Assembly (NCBI GenBank): GCA_941918925.1
Contig: OW799236.1
Coordinates: 104,486,562 to 104,550,561 of the forward strand
Direction: 5' to 3'
DNA: 64,000 nucleotides
From: Phyto melanocephala
Taxonomy: Eukaryota > Arthropoda > Insecta > Diptera > Rhinophoridae
Part shown: one piece after another, positions 11,334 to 24,540 of the stretch
Position numbering within the stretch: the first letter of the stretch is position 1
Layout: every line of letters starts with the position of its first letter
Notes under the pieces: model-generated
What the model was told of the DNA's origin: nothing
The model's input: only the letters and a program-made list of their open reading frames with translations
Databases searched by the model: none
Program-made: the position numbers and the translations under genes

Positions 11334-12043
11334 CCCTTAAATGCATGAGGTCAGCTCCTTGCATGGATACTAACCTACTTTAATGTAAAACCAGTCGCTA
11401 ATCACGAATTCATCATTATTTTTTTTTGAGAAATATACACTTTTTTCGGAAAATCGGAAAAATATACATATTTTATCCGTACCATATATGGTACATCATG
11501 CATTCTTGCCATTGTTAGGTACACACAACACTTCATCATCACCATCATGAAGCATATCAGCAACCTCATTTGCATTGTACTTCTTTCCATCAATAATAAG
11601 CCCATCCGTATATTAATAAATAATAATTATAAAAAATAATAGTATAAAATAACTGACATCTAACACAATAAAAATTCATGCGCTGGTGCATGGTGTACCA
11701 TATAAGGTACCTAGAAAAATTGAGAAAAAACTATTCTAAAGTACAAAATGTGGGCAATATTTATTATAATTTTTTAAATAAGCCTATAATTTATACAAAA
11801 ACACTTACCTACAGACGAATAAATAATTTTTTTATTTCGTTATTCACTACTGAAATTTGATTTTAAAATTATGTGCAAAAAAAACATGTGACCACTTTTA
11901 TTAAGTAAATTAGATGGTGAGAGAGTTATAACGGTATTTTTATGAATAGTAATATTGTCAGCATTGCTTTAAACTGTACTTTCTGGTTGGAATATTGTAT
12001 GATAAAAAGATGTATCATATATGGTACGATATGCATTTAAGGG
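11334..12043. mobile_element. piggyBac-like MITE (710 bp)
   Basis: Perfect 13-bp terminal inverted repeats, CCCTTAAATGCAT (11334-11346) and its complement (12031-12043). They are flanked on both sides by TTAA (11330-11333 and 12044-12047), the target duplication characteristic of piggyBac; CCC ends and ~13-bp repeats also fit that superfamily. Three copies of a 16-bp palindrome, GTACCATATATGGTAC, lie inside at 11479-11494 (perfect), 11695-11710 and 12012-12027 (one mismatch each). No transposase core seen. A minus-strand open stretch at 11496-11606 (37 codons including the stop, with NANEVADMLHDGDDEVL) might be a remnant of an N-terminus, but it is too short to assign. Confidence 0.8.
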
Positions 12044-12047
12044 TTAA

Positions 12048-15000
12048 ACATAAACACGCAATTAGAAATGAATACAACCTAAAACATTTTTAAAAAACAT
12101 ATATTTATTTATATTTCTGGATACAAATATCGTTTAATTTGAAATTTGTGACAACTTCAGAAAAGCTAACTGTATTTAACATACATTTTTTATTATTTTT
12201 AAAAAGGAAAAAATGCGTTTGAACTTACAAAGAAGAAAACTATTTTGTATATAAAATCAAAGGCAATCTGATGATCTTTTACATGCGACTCTGCTGAACT
12301 AATGCCCTTTAGTACTTTTTCAAAAAATGGCAATTAATTATTTACAAATTTATGAATTTTTTTGGCTTTGACCAATATTGAAGACATATTGAAGAAGAGG
12401 TGTTACTAAAATAAAATTAAAGAGAGTTGTTATGAATATTTAAAATTTAAATATTTATTTAAACAACGCCAAACAAACAAAATATTTTTTTTTCTTACAC
12501 TCATACATATGTAAGTAAAAACATAACTAGAAATAAACATTAGGCTACAAATAATATTTTATTGATTTGATTTTATTGAATTTTTATGGCCCTCGCCATA
12601 TGAGACTATAGGCAAAGAAAGATTTACCGATGTAACTGACTCTGATAGCATGACACCGGATTGAAATTGCTCCGACTGCTGAACTCAAACTTTCTAGATG
12701 GGATAGTTAAAAATTTCCAACTTTAAAAATAAAAAGCTTTCTATTGTGCGGGAAAATTTCGTTTTTTATGGAGCTTTCGTGGTTTTTGAAAATATCTACT
12801 ATAATTTTGTTTTATACAAAATTATCCGAACGAGAATGCTGTCGGACTTAAATATAATTTTCTACCAAAAACACCAAAGAACTTAATTTCGAAGTAATGA
12901 CTCTTCCGCGGTTAAAAAAAACGCGATAATATTTTTACAATCTCTACTGTACATCGTATAATTAAGATTTCCCATCCATATATTTATCATAATAGCTCTA
13001 AATAACGGGCCTAAGCTTTGACGTCTCACACTTCGGCAAATCATTTAACCATTTATTTAACTTGAATTTTGCATGTGGCAAATTTTTATATATACATGCT
13101 TTAAATTAAAATAATTGAATTTAATTTTAAAAAATTGTTAGTCGTTACCATTTAGCCACAATTTGATGCTTCCATTTAATCATTTATTGTTGTTCTACTT
13201 TTTTCCTTTAAAAATATCAACGACTTTAATGTATTTTTCGTTTTTTTTAATATAAGTAAACTGCATTAATTGTTATTTTTTACATACAAGTTAGTTTTGT
13301 CAATTGTAAATACTAAATATTCCGATTGTAGTAGTAATATAAATTCATCTCAACATGGTTGTTTATAAATGTATGTTTGTGTGTACTTACGAAACTAAAT
13401 GTCAATGGAAAATAATGTTAAAAATAAAACTTTAATTTAACATATTGCCTTTAAACTATTATTTTATTATTAATATTGCAGTATCAGCATTTTTAAAAAT
13501 ATATGTTATATACACAGGTATTTGCTGTGGGATTAGCTATTTTTTTATAAAAAAAAAATGTATACAAAAATGGGTCACTTAAGGTTAATGTGACCAGACA
13601 ATTTAGTTTTATACTAAGATTAAAATCTATATTCTGCCTTAAGTTTTCATTACGCTTTTGGAATAAAATGTCGAAGCCGTAACAAATTAACTTACAATAT
13701 CAATTGGTATACGTAAGCAAATTTTATTTTCTTTCATAATTTATCAAGATATAAATGTTATGATTACAAAATCATTTTACTAAACAAAATATCTGGGACT
13801 CAATTGTAAATCTTTGGAATTCTTTAACCAAAAGTACTTTTGTTGCATATCATATGGTAGCATTATAGCCATTAATGTATGATCATTTGTCATTTAACAA
13901 AACGGTAACTGATCTCCTGGTCACGCGGGACATAAAATTGTGACTTACAATTTGAATTTGGTTGTAACAAATAATATATACAATTATTGTTAAAAACTGA
14001 AAATATTAAGTAGTATTTAAAAATAAAAGTGTTTAATTTTTTATTAAAAGTAAACAGCTTTTTAATTAGCAATCAATAATAGAATACATAATAGAATTTT
14101 TATTCATCAATTATTTTTTCAATTACTTAGCAAACAATATTTCACTAACCAAGGCTAAACAAATGTTTTTATTTAACACGTAAGAAAAAACAACTTAAGC
14201 CTAAATTATTAATTTTGCACTTTTTTCACTTTAAAACTACAAAATGTACACGAATATTCTCAAATAAAAAAAAAATAAAGAAGTAATGAACGAAAGCTTA
14301 AGAACTAATGGAACAAAAAACACAAACATTTGCCTATGAAACACAATAAAAATTTTTTTAAAATATGAGTTATTTTAGGCAAGTTTTTGTATTGTTTTTG
14401 TTGTGTACAGAATAAGGAAAGAAACAGAATAAAAATACACATACATAAATCATGAATGTGTATGCAAGCGTGTAGAAGAATTTTTCGAAAAAAAAAAATT
14501 TTAATTGAACAAATGAAAAAAAGTTTCCATTACTCAAAATTTTCGATAGATTTTTGTAGTTTACCAAAATTTGTATACCCATCAAAAAATGGATAATAAC
14601 TTGCTATTACTGAATAACAAAAATTTTAATTTTAATTTTTATTTATTTGTCGAAATTTTTAAACCAATATTTTTTTTTTAGTTTTTATGCAGGCTCTTGT
14701 TCATTTCTAAGCATTGTTATTTAAAAAACCAAATTATTTTTTTATTAATTTTAAATTGTAAGAATACAATTTTTTGTTCTGTTTTTGGTTCATTAAGTAG
14801 TAGGCATGTGTGCACTAATAGTTTTTACTTAATTTTTTACATATTTTAGAGATTCAGATCACATTTGTTGTCTAGGATTTACACAAAAATTATTTTTTTT
14901 TAATTATAAATAATTACGCCTTTTTGCTTCCAGTAATAGTTTTGAAAGTTTTTCGGTTTTCTTTTGAATTGTGCACAACTAAATATTACTCTTTATAGGA

Positions 15001-15630
15001 ACTCTCTGTAATGCAATTTACAAATTGTTAAAAGATGCTTACTTAAAGATACGTTAGTTGTGAACATGTGTATATATTTTGTTAGCAGCAGTGATTTTTT
15101 TCCTTCTGTTTTAGGTGCCATCAACAGAAGGAATTTGGAATGAAATTTTTTTATTTATGAAACTTACGAAGTGTTGAAAAAAAATCTGTAAATAAATTAC
15201 TTTTTTTAGTAATTCTAAAAAAAAATCTTGGCACGAATTTTACACAAGTGAACAAATAATATTGATGAATTTTTGATAATTATATTAGCGCATGGTTGAA
15301 TATCAAGAGGCCAGATTATTTCATACATTATGAAATCAAATGATAGGGGCAATCATGTGACCCTACTTTTACGCTGGTCAGCTGCCTCTTTAAAAGACTC
15401 TCTTGCCAAATGGCCCTTCTTATAACAAATTTACAGCTTCCAATACGTTTGTATATCCAAAAGCGAATTTGGTGATTTTAAAATTTAAAAAAGGCAAAAA
15501 GCTCTAAATAAATCTGAAGATCTTGATTCGAAAAGTTTATTAAATTAAGTACGTATTTAATGCCTTAAAATCCAAGTACCTTTTTAAACCCTGAGTAACT
15601 GAGTTTTGAGTAACTGAGATAGTAGTAAGT
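12048..15630. other. Long AT-rich stretch, nothing recognised
   Basis: Homopolymer-rich sequence with only short chance frames. No terminal repeat pairs, RNA genes or protein motifs recognised on either strand. Confidence 0.45.
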
Positions 15631-15631
15631 A

Positions 15632-16290
15632 GAGGGTTGTCCAAAAGTCACTATTAGTTTTAAAAATGTAATACATTTTTCGTTTATATTTTTTTTTTTA
15701 CATTTAATAAAATATTCAAAAAGTAATTTTCTTACACTAATTATAGAATACAGTATCTTTTTAGAGTATTTTTAAATTGTGGCTTTGGAGCTCGAATTTA
15801 TGCAACATTGTTAACTTTGTATTTAAAACTGTCTCGGATTTGTTCACATATACTTGCTCCTACTATGCTTGCCAGTCGGATGCTGACAAATCTGGCAAAT
15901 GTGCTGGACAAATATTTTCAGAAAGTCGGATATTTTACTAAAGAGTTCCACTGTTAATCGAGCAGTAGGGGCAGTTACTATATATTAAAGAAACCACATC
16001 TCACGTTTGCTTTCAAGAGCAGAACGTTAAAAATATTCTATCATAAACCGATGCCGCTCTTCATTTCTGGTTACAAAACCTCCATCTTCATTTTTAAACA
16101 AGTAAGGCCCAATGATAATATCAATTATAATGCAATGGGGTGCAATTGTCGCCGATAAATGATTCTGCACACCTACAGTTTTGCTTATTACAACAGCAAT
16201 GCAAATGAAAATGAGCTTTATCACTAATGATAGAATTTTCAATAAAGTTTAATTCATTTCTGGCGAACCGTTGAAATTTAACTACAAAAT
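15632..16290 (-). pseudogene. Tc1/mariner transposase pseudogene
   Basis: Minus-strand relict whose 3' end is a candidate terminal repeat, AGAGGGTTGTCCAAAAGTC (15631-15649), beside TA. Reading down from about 16275: KFQRFARNELNFIENS, then IISDKAHFHL with the first catalytic Asp at 16220-16222, CNKQNCR, then a gap and frame change. Next come IIIGPYLFKNEDGG and RHRFMIEYF, a stop, ALESKREMWFL (equivalent to the MWFQQD block) and TAPTARLTVELFS. The second Asp block is damaged and the third is not identifiable. The 71-codon frame at 16027-16242 is only its longest unbroken part. No matching 5' terminal repeat was found. Confidence 0.75.
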
Positions 16291-16644
16291 TTATCCGAGG
16301 ATGTTAATTTTTGCATCAATTGCAGATCAAATGGAAATAATAGTAAATATTTTTTTTTTAAATGGGGCGAACGAATTATTTTTACCTGAGCAACGCTCAT
16401 TTCGGTGGAACTTTATGGTGTTTTGTCTACTCTACACCTTAAATAATTTTCACAGTATTATTTAAACATATAATTAATTTGAGAGAAATATCATGCGGGG
16501 CATGTTGGTGATGACGGTGTTTTAAGCCACGAAATTTATCTTCAGAAGACATAGTGCTGATGATAAAACATCGGTGATATGCTCCTTGCGTAAAAGTAAT
16601 TGATTGCTATAATAAATAAATGTTTTCGATCTTTTTAATTTATA
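16291..16644. other. AT-rich stretch upstream of the mariner relict
   Basis: Possibly includes unrecognisable N-terminal mariner sequence; nothing else supported. Confidence 0.35.
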
Positions 16645-16814
16645 TAAAAAGTTGTTTTTTGTATTGAGCTTGTTAATTGTTAATTGTTGAAAATTGGTAA
16701 AACTTTCCCTGAAGAAGCTAACCAATGTGGTAGCGAAATATCGGAAAATAAAACTAAAGTTATTTTTTTATAAAAGAAAGTGATCTCAAGCTCAATACAA
16801 AAAACAACTGTTTA
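16645..16814. repeat. Inverted repeat around a hammerhead-like motif
   Basis: A ~22-bp arm reading AGTTGTTTTTTGTATTGAGC (near 16652-16671) is inverted at 16788-16810, with about 115 bp between. The spacer contains the CTGAAGA...GAAA motif at 16709-16738. Confidence 0.65.
16709..16738 (+). other. Hammerhead-ribozyme-like core (CTGAAGA ... GAAA)
   Basis: CTGAAGA (16709-16715), a stem in which GCTA and CC pair with GG and TAGC across one bulge, then GAAA (16735-16738), followed by AATATCGGAAAATAAAA. Same layout as the motif at 8526 but with different stem bases that still pair. CTGAAGA is a CTGANGA match. Confidence 0.35.
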
Positions 16815-18972
16815 TGTAATTGACTGCTGATTTCAATATTTAAATTCTATTTTTCTGGTTCTTTGTTCATTTGTGAATCTCTGCATTATTTATTCTCCAA
16901 ATTAATCTGAAAAAACTTGAAATAAAAATATATAAACGAAAAAGTTATTAAAGTAAAAACCAGCATTGCAATTGTTGTCCCACCCTGTACTTTTTTCCAT
17001 TGCATCGCCATATTCAAATAATAGATCTCTATAAACAAAAACTGTATTTTAGTACCTTAAAATCATTATTTTGTATTAAGTTTTGTTATTATGGAAATTT
17101 TTAATGAATTATTATGTCGAATTGGCACTAAAGATTTTATTTTTATTATTTAAATATATTTTGATGAATTTTGATCAGAAGCCCGATATCTGTAGCATCC
17201 CCAATTGTGATTATGTCTAGTAATTAAATTACAATTAGAACTTAAGAAGAACTAATTTCCATGTAATTGAATTTGAAAACATCTTTCAATCTGATGTCTA
17301 TTAATATCGGTTCATAATTGAAATTAATTAATAAAACCTATTTTTGATCCAGCAAAATTATGACCACACTTATAATGATAACATTCACTAGCTCTTTTAC
17401 AATTACCACTGGAAAAGGGAATTCATTTCGCAAAACAGTTTTAATGTTAACTTTACCTTTTACTTTTTATCTTAAAGGTCGACCGTCTGCACTTAGTTTA
17501 TTTGACCTACCCTTGATATGTAGATTACAAAAAAGTATTTAAATTGGTTTTGCCTTTTTATCGTTTTCCTCTGTTGCTACTTTTCTATTCTGCTTACACA
17601 TTCTCTGTAGACATTTACCTCTAGGCTTGATTTGTGTTTTATTACGATGATTGTTTTGTGTTTATCAGCTTTGTTAATGCTGTTGCTGTTCATATTTTTT
17701 ATCTTCTTTGTCATCTTGTATTAAGATTGATTATGTTTCTGATAGTACTGTTTGCCACCAGGCCGCTGGGTATTGTTATAAAAATAATTCATTTAATATT
17801 TAGATATGAAAGCAATAAAACTTACCTTTAATTTATATTTTAATGTGAAGATTTGTAAACGAGAAATTTTATTAATAATTGACAAGTAGCAACCGCAATT
17901 AAGGTTTTTGATTAATGTTAGGTATAGTGAGGATTTTACACCTGGATTGTTAAATATTTCATGTAGTTCTAAATTAAAATATTTACAAATATTGTACAAT
18001 TTGTTGTTTCATTTGGCCTTTTATTTGATTCATTTAAATTTTAAACACTTGGCTTAACACGATATAGACTTTTATGAGTTAATTGGGGAAAAAATTCTTT
18101 GTTCTTTTAAAATGTTACAAGGTGCTTTGATTTTAAAAGCGTTTTCAATTGTATATTTTTTTGATGAATTTAAAATCATTAAAAACATAATCGTATGAAA
18201 GACATATATTTTTATTGAGCATAACAAGTAGTTGAGTTGCTTATTAAAATTTTATATTAAAAAGGCTTTTGTGCAATTTGGTAAAATTGAAAGACTATCT
18301 TTATGAATCTTTTTTTAAAGTGTTCAGCTTAAAAGAGTTAATATGAAATTGAAAAAAAAAAAATAGATAACATTATTCGCATTTTTACACTCTCGAAAAC
18401 AAACTGTCTAAATTGGTATGGAATTTTTATTTTTCAACTCTGATAAGGCTCTGCAAATATGGCCTATTTATCTGGACATTTTATATATGCATTTTATATA
18501 TGCATTATGTAATGCCTATTTGGATGTGATTTAGTATGACATAGAACATCGGGCAAATGACCTCCACCACATTGCTGGCACTTTCTATTAAAACTTTTCA
18601 TGGCCATTTTGCATAAAATAATATGGCAACTTCTTAATAAGAAAGTAAGGAAATCCTTGCTGATCGATCAAAAATTTGCAAAATCTTTACTTCCAATGCG
18701 TATGTGTTTTTGGAAATATAGTGCGCGTTAAAATTATAAGGTCACTTACTTTTGACTTATTTTTTACTCATTCTCCGAGGTCAAATTATAACTGCATTTC
18801 TTACTTACTGAGCTAAAAAGGCACTGATAATGACAACTAACAAACCAATTTTTCTTGAAAACTAAAATGAAATTTTACATGAGCTTCTAAGAAAACAAAA
18901 ATGATTTTAACGATATGTGACCTTCTCCGAGAAAGTGACCTAGTGTGTCAAAAAACGAATTTGAACTTAATG
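16815..18972. other. AT-rich stretch with isolated mariner-end-like sequence
   Basis: TTGTCCCACCCTGTAC near 16976-16991 resembles a mariner terminus but has no partner. Otherwise nothing recognised. Confidence 0.4.
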
Positions 18973-19153
18973 CCATAGACAGACGACAGCGTTAATTTGC
19001 ATTAAAAGTCTTAATTCAAATTAACTATTGAATTATCCCCATTCCAATGTGTATTAGATTTCACGTAAATGCACTAAATCAAATTGAATTTATACTGCAT
19101 TTAGCAATTTCAATATGGCAACACGGTCGGCAATAAATCAAAAAATTAAAAAA

Positions 19154-19342
19154 TCAAAAATGTAAAATAAAAATAGATTCGATATGTTGAAATTTTTTAC
19201 GTATTTTTTGGAATGCCTTTCTGTTTAGGCGAAAGTTTTCCTTAATACTGGTATCGTCCATCGTAAGCACGCCACTCTCCCAAAAAGTGCTGTTACAGTC
19301 CTTTAAAAAAATACCACATACCTCATACATACATACAAACAT
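19154..19342 (-). pseudogene. PIF/Harbinger-like nuclease N-terminal remnant
   Basis: Contains FWESGVLTMDDTS followed by IKENFRLNRKAFQKIRKKF. In PIF/Harbinger proteins a W-W-[ED] segment is followed by a WxxNFRxSRxTF motif before the nuclease domain, and the NFRLNRKAF stretch fits it. The DDE nuclease domain is missing; the frame ends soon after this block. The first codons of the frame are microsatellite (CATA repeats) and not part of the ancestral protein. Assignment rests on one short motif. Confidence 0.45.
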
Positions 19343-19361
19343 ACATACATATGTATGTATG
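19318..19361. repeat. CATA/TATG palindromic microsatellite
   Basis: CATA units run into TATG units, giving a near-perfect palindrome centred on CATATG. Confidence 0.85.
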
Positions 19362-19601
19362 AATTATAACCTCCATGAAAAGATACCATTAAACCTACCA
19401 ATTTCCACAATTCCCTTTCTCTTATTTCAGAGTGTCCTTCTGCCATCCTAACTTGTAGGAACATGTTCAGATTTGTGATTGCTAGTGCATTTACAATTTT
19501 TACAATTTTTACTAAATGCAGAAACAGTCGTCTGTCACAGCAAAATTTTCATTTGCATTAGTGAGATTTTAATGCAAATTAACGCTGTCATCTCTCTATG
19601 G

Positions 19602-22600
19602 TATAAGAGTGAATTCTGGTACCTAAAATGGTGTAGAATAAAATACAATGAGTTAGATTTCTGATAAAACATTATTTACCCCATAAAAACGTACAAAACG
19701 AACTTGCGTCGGTCACTGGTTGCGGCTTAAGAATCAAGTATCGAGATCATAATAAATAGAGCAGCAACAATAGCAAAGGTATTGTTACACGAAGAGCAAA
19801 AAATATTGTGGAAATAAATATTCTAAATAAGTGTCGTAAGCTATGGAAATAGAAAAAAATCCAATGCTTGTAAATCGCACGATGTGTCAGGCCAATATTA
19901 ATCAACAAATCGAATTAGTACACCAGCAGAAAATATTTTATAAAGAAGTTAAATTGTTTAAGTTACTGTATGGTTCAAAGTGCCGTCTATTTTAAATCAT
20001 AATTCACTCACATTCTTTATCATTTATTTTAGGCGAAAAAAGTTATTTTGACGCTGACGTAGTGTTGATCACCAGTGATAGTATTTGCATGGCTAGATAT
20101 TTATATATGTTCTAGAAGTGGGTTCTCAGATCTCCGATACAGTTAATTGTATTGTGCCTTAAAAACTCCACCTTAGCCTAATGACGAGATATTCAACGAA
20201 CTTTGTGCACTGCATCATTAGGCTTTACTGACTTTTTTTTACAACTTTCTAACTTTCTTTAAAACTTAGCGATAATTTAAAGAATATAATAATTGTTACA
20301 TAACAATCAGAATATATTACATGTATTTTGCACCAAACAAGGGTATTCACAATAACTTTGTGAAATAATATGCAAAGCTTTGTATTGTGGAGGCGTTAAC
20401 AGCAATTACTGTGAATGTGTTGGAAATGATAACAAGCTAATAGAAACCCTCTAAGAACGTAAGCCAAAAGTATAAAGAAACACAACTGAACACTAAACAA
20501 AATAAGCAACAAAGAAAATGAAAAGAAATAAAAGTGTTGCTGTTAAAATTGTCATTTAAAACTTGAGATAACTTGGAACTAAATGTAGAGTAAAAAGAGA
20601 AAGAAAAAATAAACATGTACAAATAAAGAAATCTTGTGCTTGTTGAGATGTTTCTTTTTTTTTAAGAAAATATTTTTGATGACAACTTGAAGGCAAAACA
20701 ATGACCAACATTTCTAACTGCTGTAGTCACCAACAGCAGCTAAAAATATTTTCTTGTTTTCATCTTTTTGATGAGATGTTATCTTCAACATGTTTTCACT
20801 TCCTTTCTTAAGTTTTATTATATTCGTTTTGTTTTTAAAGTTTGATTTTTTTGAATGTTTCTTTATTCAATTCCTCGAAAAGAATTAAAGTTTTTTTGGA
20901 CACATTTTTTACGATGTCTCGTATAAATTAATTTTGTTAATAGTTTTATGTATAAAGTTTTAAGCGAATGCTTAACTAAGTCAAATTAAATGCTTAATAA
21001 AAAGTTTATGTGTTGATTAAAAAAATTTCAAAACATAAATGAAAATAAAGTTAAGCAATGCATGGAGGAATCATTAAATTATAACGTATTGATTAGGGAC
21101 TGAAAATTCAAGCAAAAGTATGCCTTTTCCGAGTGAGACCGAGTAAAATTTGACAAAATATTTTTGTGGTTAAAAGGTTTGAGTTAAAATTATATGGACT
21201 AAAAGTGTATAGTTAATTTTTTTATGTTTTGCTTTAAGCGCATTTTTCGCAGCGTTTTCTTATTTTTTCTGCTACAAATGTATATTTAAACCATGTTGTC
21301 AATTTTTTACTACGAAAGGCAAATCCACCCAACTGTCCTGAGCTTCGGCCTCTGAAAAATATAAGGCTCCTGTTTAAAAAAAAAAAAACAAAATAACACA
21401 GTTAAGGTGTTCCTCTACATGTCCGATTTTAAGCGTAAATACACCACTTGTTTCAAAAGAAAATGTAGGAAATCTAACCTTTAATTAGATAGTCTTCGAA
21501 AATGTAGATAAATTTAAAAGTAACGAGTGATATGCCAATATGTTAGTGTTTAATGAATTTGTACGACATTTGAATAAATTCACAGTTTTTAAAAATTTTT
21601 ATATATAACGGTTGACAGTTTATTTAAATTAATACAAGTACAAGTTTCTGACTCACTCTTTATATCCTTTTTCAAAATTTTGTTATTGTACAAATTTAAA
21701 CTGTAATAAAAGTGCAATTAAACTTAAAATTTAAAACTTTTATATAAAAATTGACACTAGTCAAATTGGGTACCATATTATTTTCAGTAAAAAAATTAAG
21801 AAAAAAGTGATATTTTTTCTCTTTCAATAAAAAGTATAGATCTGCTCGGTAAATAAATAAGGCATGATTGATTAACATAAAATTTAGATTAATTTATTTT
21901 AACAGAAATGCGTAGCTTATCCATGAACTGTTTGTATGTATGTGTGAGTGTTATGCAAAATGTCCCTCCTTTTTAAGCATAACATAATTACTTCCATTGT
22001 AATATTCCTTTGCGGCATAATATATAGATAACAGCTCAAATATTTATGTTAAAACCACAATTGATTAAAAATAACTATAAACAGCGTGATTATGTGTACT
22101 CACGTATTTGGTACTATTTGTATGTTAGCAGTAGGAAATTTAACTAAATTTTTTTAAATTAAATATTTAGCTTTATTGTTTTATCCAAAAGGTTTTTCAA
22201 AGGTCTCTTGCGTGATAACAATAGGTATGTAACTCATTAATTTCACTTAATTATTTTAATTTTATAATCGCTACCATTTTTGAATTAAAATTATACTCAA
22301 GATGTATTATTTATTTATTTTCATGCAAAGTCTGAAACGTGATTATTAATTCAATTTATTTATTATCTTTTCCGTCGTTCGAATTTGAATTGCAGACAAT
22401 TTTTTTTTAAATATAATTGGTAGCATAAAACCAATTTGTTACAAGAAAATTCTTATCATATTATTCCCAAGCTGCCTACGTGCTAGAGGGTTATTATGCT
22501 TAATATTGTTAATGAAATATTAAGGCAAAACATTTTCTGTTCCTGTGACATTATTGTCGCACCTTTTCCTAATCGAAAAAGACTAGATGTTGCTTTAACA

Positions 22601-23717
22601 CAAATAATTTAGCGACTGATTTAGTAAAGCACGTAATTTGTTTGAAAGGAAAAATTATGAATCTTTCGTGGGCCTTAAACTATTTTTTATGATTTTAAAT
22701 AAATAACCATAAAATAAGTTAAGCGTACATTTTATTAATTTATATTAAATTTTTGTTTTTACATTGAAAAATTGGTTTTCGAGAAACATGCGTAATTACA
22801 TACATATCTATGTATTATGTTTTTTTTCAATTTTTTTTGCTCAGAAGCAAATAAAACAAATATCATATCCTCAGATAATTTTCCATGATATTTAACACAG
22901 TTGTGTAGATCATTGCACTCCAAGAGACTCCTTGAGCTACCATGTGTTTCCGTTTATTTACCTTCGCAAGTTTATAGAAAGACCTTTGCCCGCACTAACC
23001 CATTACCTAGAGAAATTCAGGGTTCTGATCCACATAATTTAGTTTCAAATACCCAATTTCCCAGTTTTTCAGCAACCTGATTTCAAGCTATGCCCACGTG
23101 TTCTTTAACACGCATAAGCGTCATCTCATTTGTAAACACAAACATATTAAATGTTAGAACACACTCAAGTACCAAAAACAAATTCACAACCATCCAGCTT
23201 ACGCATTTTATAGCCTACTGATTATCAAGTACAATGAGAATTTTCTTAAAGATAATATTAATAACAGACTGTTATGTCATAATCGACAAAGCAGACAATT
23301 ATCAAGACTATGATCATTTTAGAATACCATAACCTTGGAAATTACTTACCATTTCGAAGGTTAAAAAATAAACTGGGGCGGTGCATAGTGGGATTTTTTG
23401 TGCAATAAGTAATTTTTTCGTTAATAAAATATAAAAATGTTATGATGCAAATGAAAACTGTTTACGCACTTCTATAGTGTTTGTACGTAAGATAATTATA
23501 TTGCTCTGATTTTTTTCAAACATATCCTTTTCTGCGTATTTAAAAAAAATTATAAAGTTTGCTCATATGGTTTAAAAGATATGATAGAATAAAATTTGTT
23601 CTATAATGTGCCGTGATTGCAAACTTCATTGGAAGAAAAAAAGGTTGCTCGGGCGTGCTAGGTGCTTCCGCTATAATAAAAGACTCCATACTATCAATTA
23701 AAAAAAAGTTTAAATAA
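19602..23717. other. Long AT-rich stretch, one small hairpin
   Basis: Contains a perfect 10-bp inverted repeat, AGCCTAATGA (20175-20184) and its complement (20215-20224), with a ~30-nt loop. Poly-T runs and chance frames otherwise; no gene recognised. Confidence 0.45.
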
Positions 23718-24226
23718 CACTGCTCTGCAAAAAATAATTTTTTGTCTTCCCATTTAATAAAACTATGTGGACTATATGGATTTTGACGCGCTGAACTCAA
23801 ATTCGTTGTCGGTTTTTTTCCATCAGATCGGGATTTTTTTTTATGGGCGTGGCAAATTTTTGCCCCTAAATTAGTCAGGTGCGCAGACTTATTTCCTCCT
23901 AACTCGAGAACCAGTCATCCGATTTTCAAAAGTAAAGCACCAAAAAATGTACAACAAAATTGTTTTTATTTCAGTGGGATAAAATTTTTCTCTATCTCTT
24001 ATCGTTTTGGAATTATTTAGAAATTAATGGAGAAAAAAAATTTTTTTCGTGCAAAATTCGTAATATTTTTCAATTTAAAAATGGAATTAAAAAAAATATA
24101 AGGCATATATTCAACATTTTAAACTTTTTTCTGAGAGCTACTTATCTTAAAAATAAAAAAAGCTAAAAACCATAAAAATCGGTTGAAAAATGTAGATTTT
24201 ATTATCAATTTACCGCAGGTACCCAA
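23718..24226 (+). repeat. Left long inverted arm of copy 2
   Basis: Near-identical, with small indels, to the reverse complement of 26193-26600 joined to 29797-29881. Recognisable blocks: CATCAGATCGGGATTTTT, ATGGGCGTGGCAAATTTTT, the TCATCCGATTTTCAAAA block and TTACCGCAGGTACCCAA at the inner end. Confidence 0.9.
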
Positions 24227-24540
24227 TATTGACCAAATATGTGTAATGCAGCAAACAACGTCAGAGTGGGCGCACTAAAGCTCCTTGTAGCAACAATGAA
24301 TGGCAACTTTTTACTTCTATCTATTTTCGTACAACAAAAACAAATACAAGCAAAAAAATTTGCCAGATTGTAATTTTGTAGCAACGCCTCGCTTAAAGCA
24401 CCCACCCTGTCGTCACCCGTAGATAACTTCAAATTACAATTAAAATATTTACAGCCTATTTTATTTAAAATAACACAAAACTTTGTTAATAATTATTAAT
24501 TTTTATTTAGGAAACATTGTTAAAATAAAAAAGTAACTTA
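24227..24540. other. Spacer between left arm and pseudogene of copy 2
   Basis: A slightly GC-richer stretch (24240-24430) with an open minus-strand frame of 75 codons and no recognised motif, then AT-rich DNA. The C-terminal third of the transposase, expected here, is missing. Confidence 0.5.

Larger units (their letters stand above)
18973..19601 (-). mobile_element. PIF/Harbinger-like MITE (629 bp)
   Basis: Inverted terminal repeats of 35 bp at 18973-19007 and 19567-19601 match at 33 of 35 positions, starting CCATAGA. The minus strand retains a short coding remnant resembling the N-terminus of a PIF/Harbinger nuclease. A clear 3-bp target duplication is not visible, so the superfamily rests on the protein remnant. 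Confidence 0.65.

Noticed and set aside
18430..18760. GC-richer patch with CCTCCACCACATTGCTGGC, considered as a mariner or SINE relict
   Set aside because: No coding block, terminal repeats or RNA polymerase III boxes could be matched with confidence.
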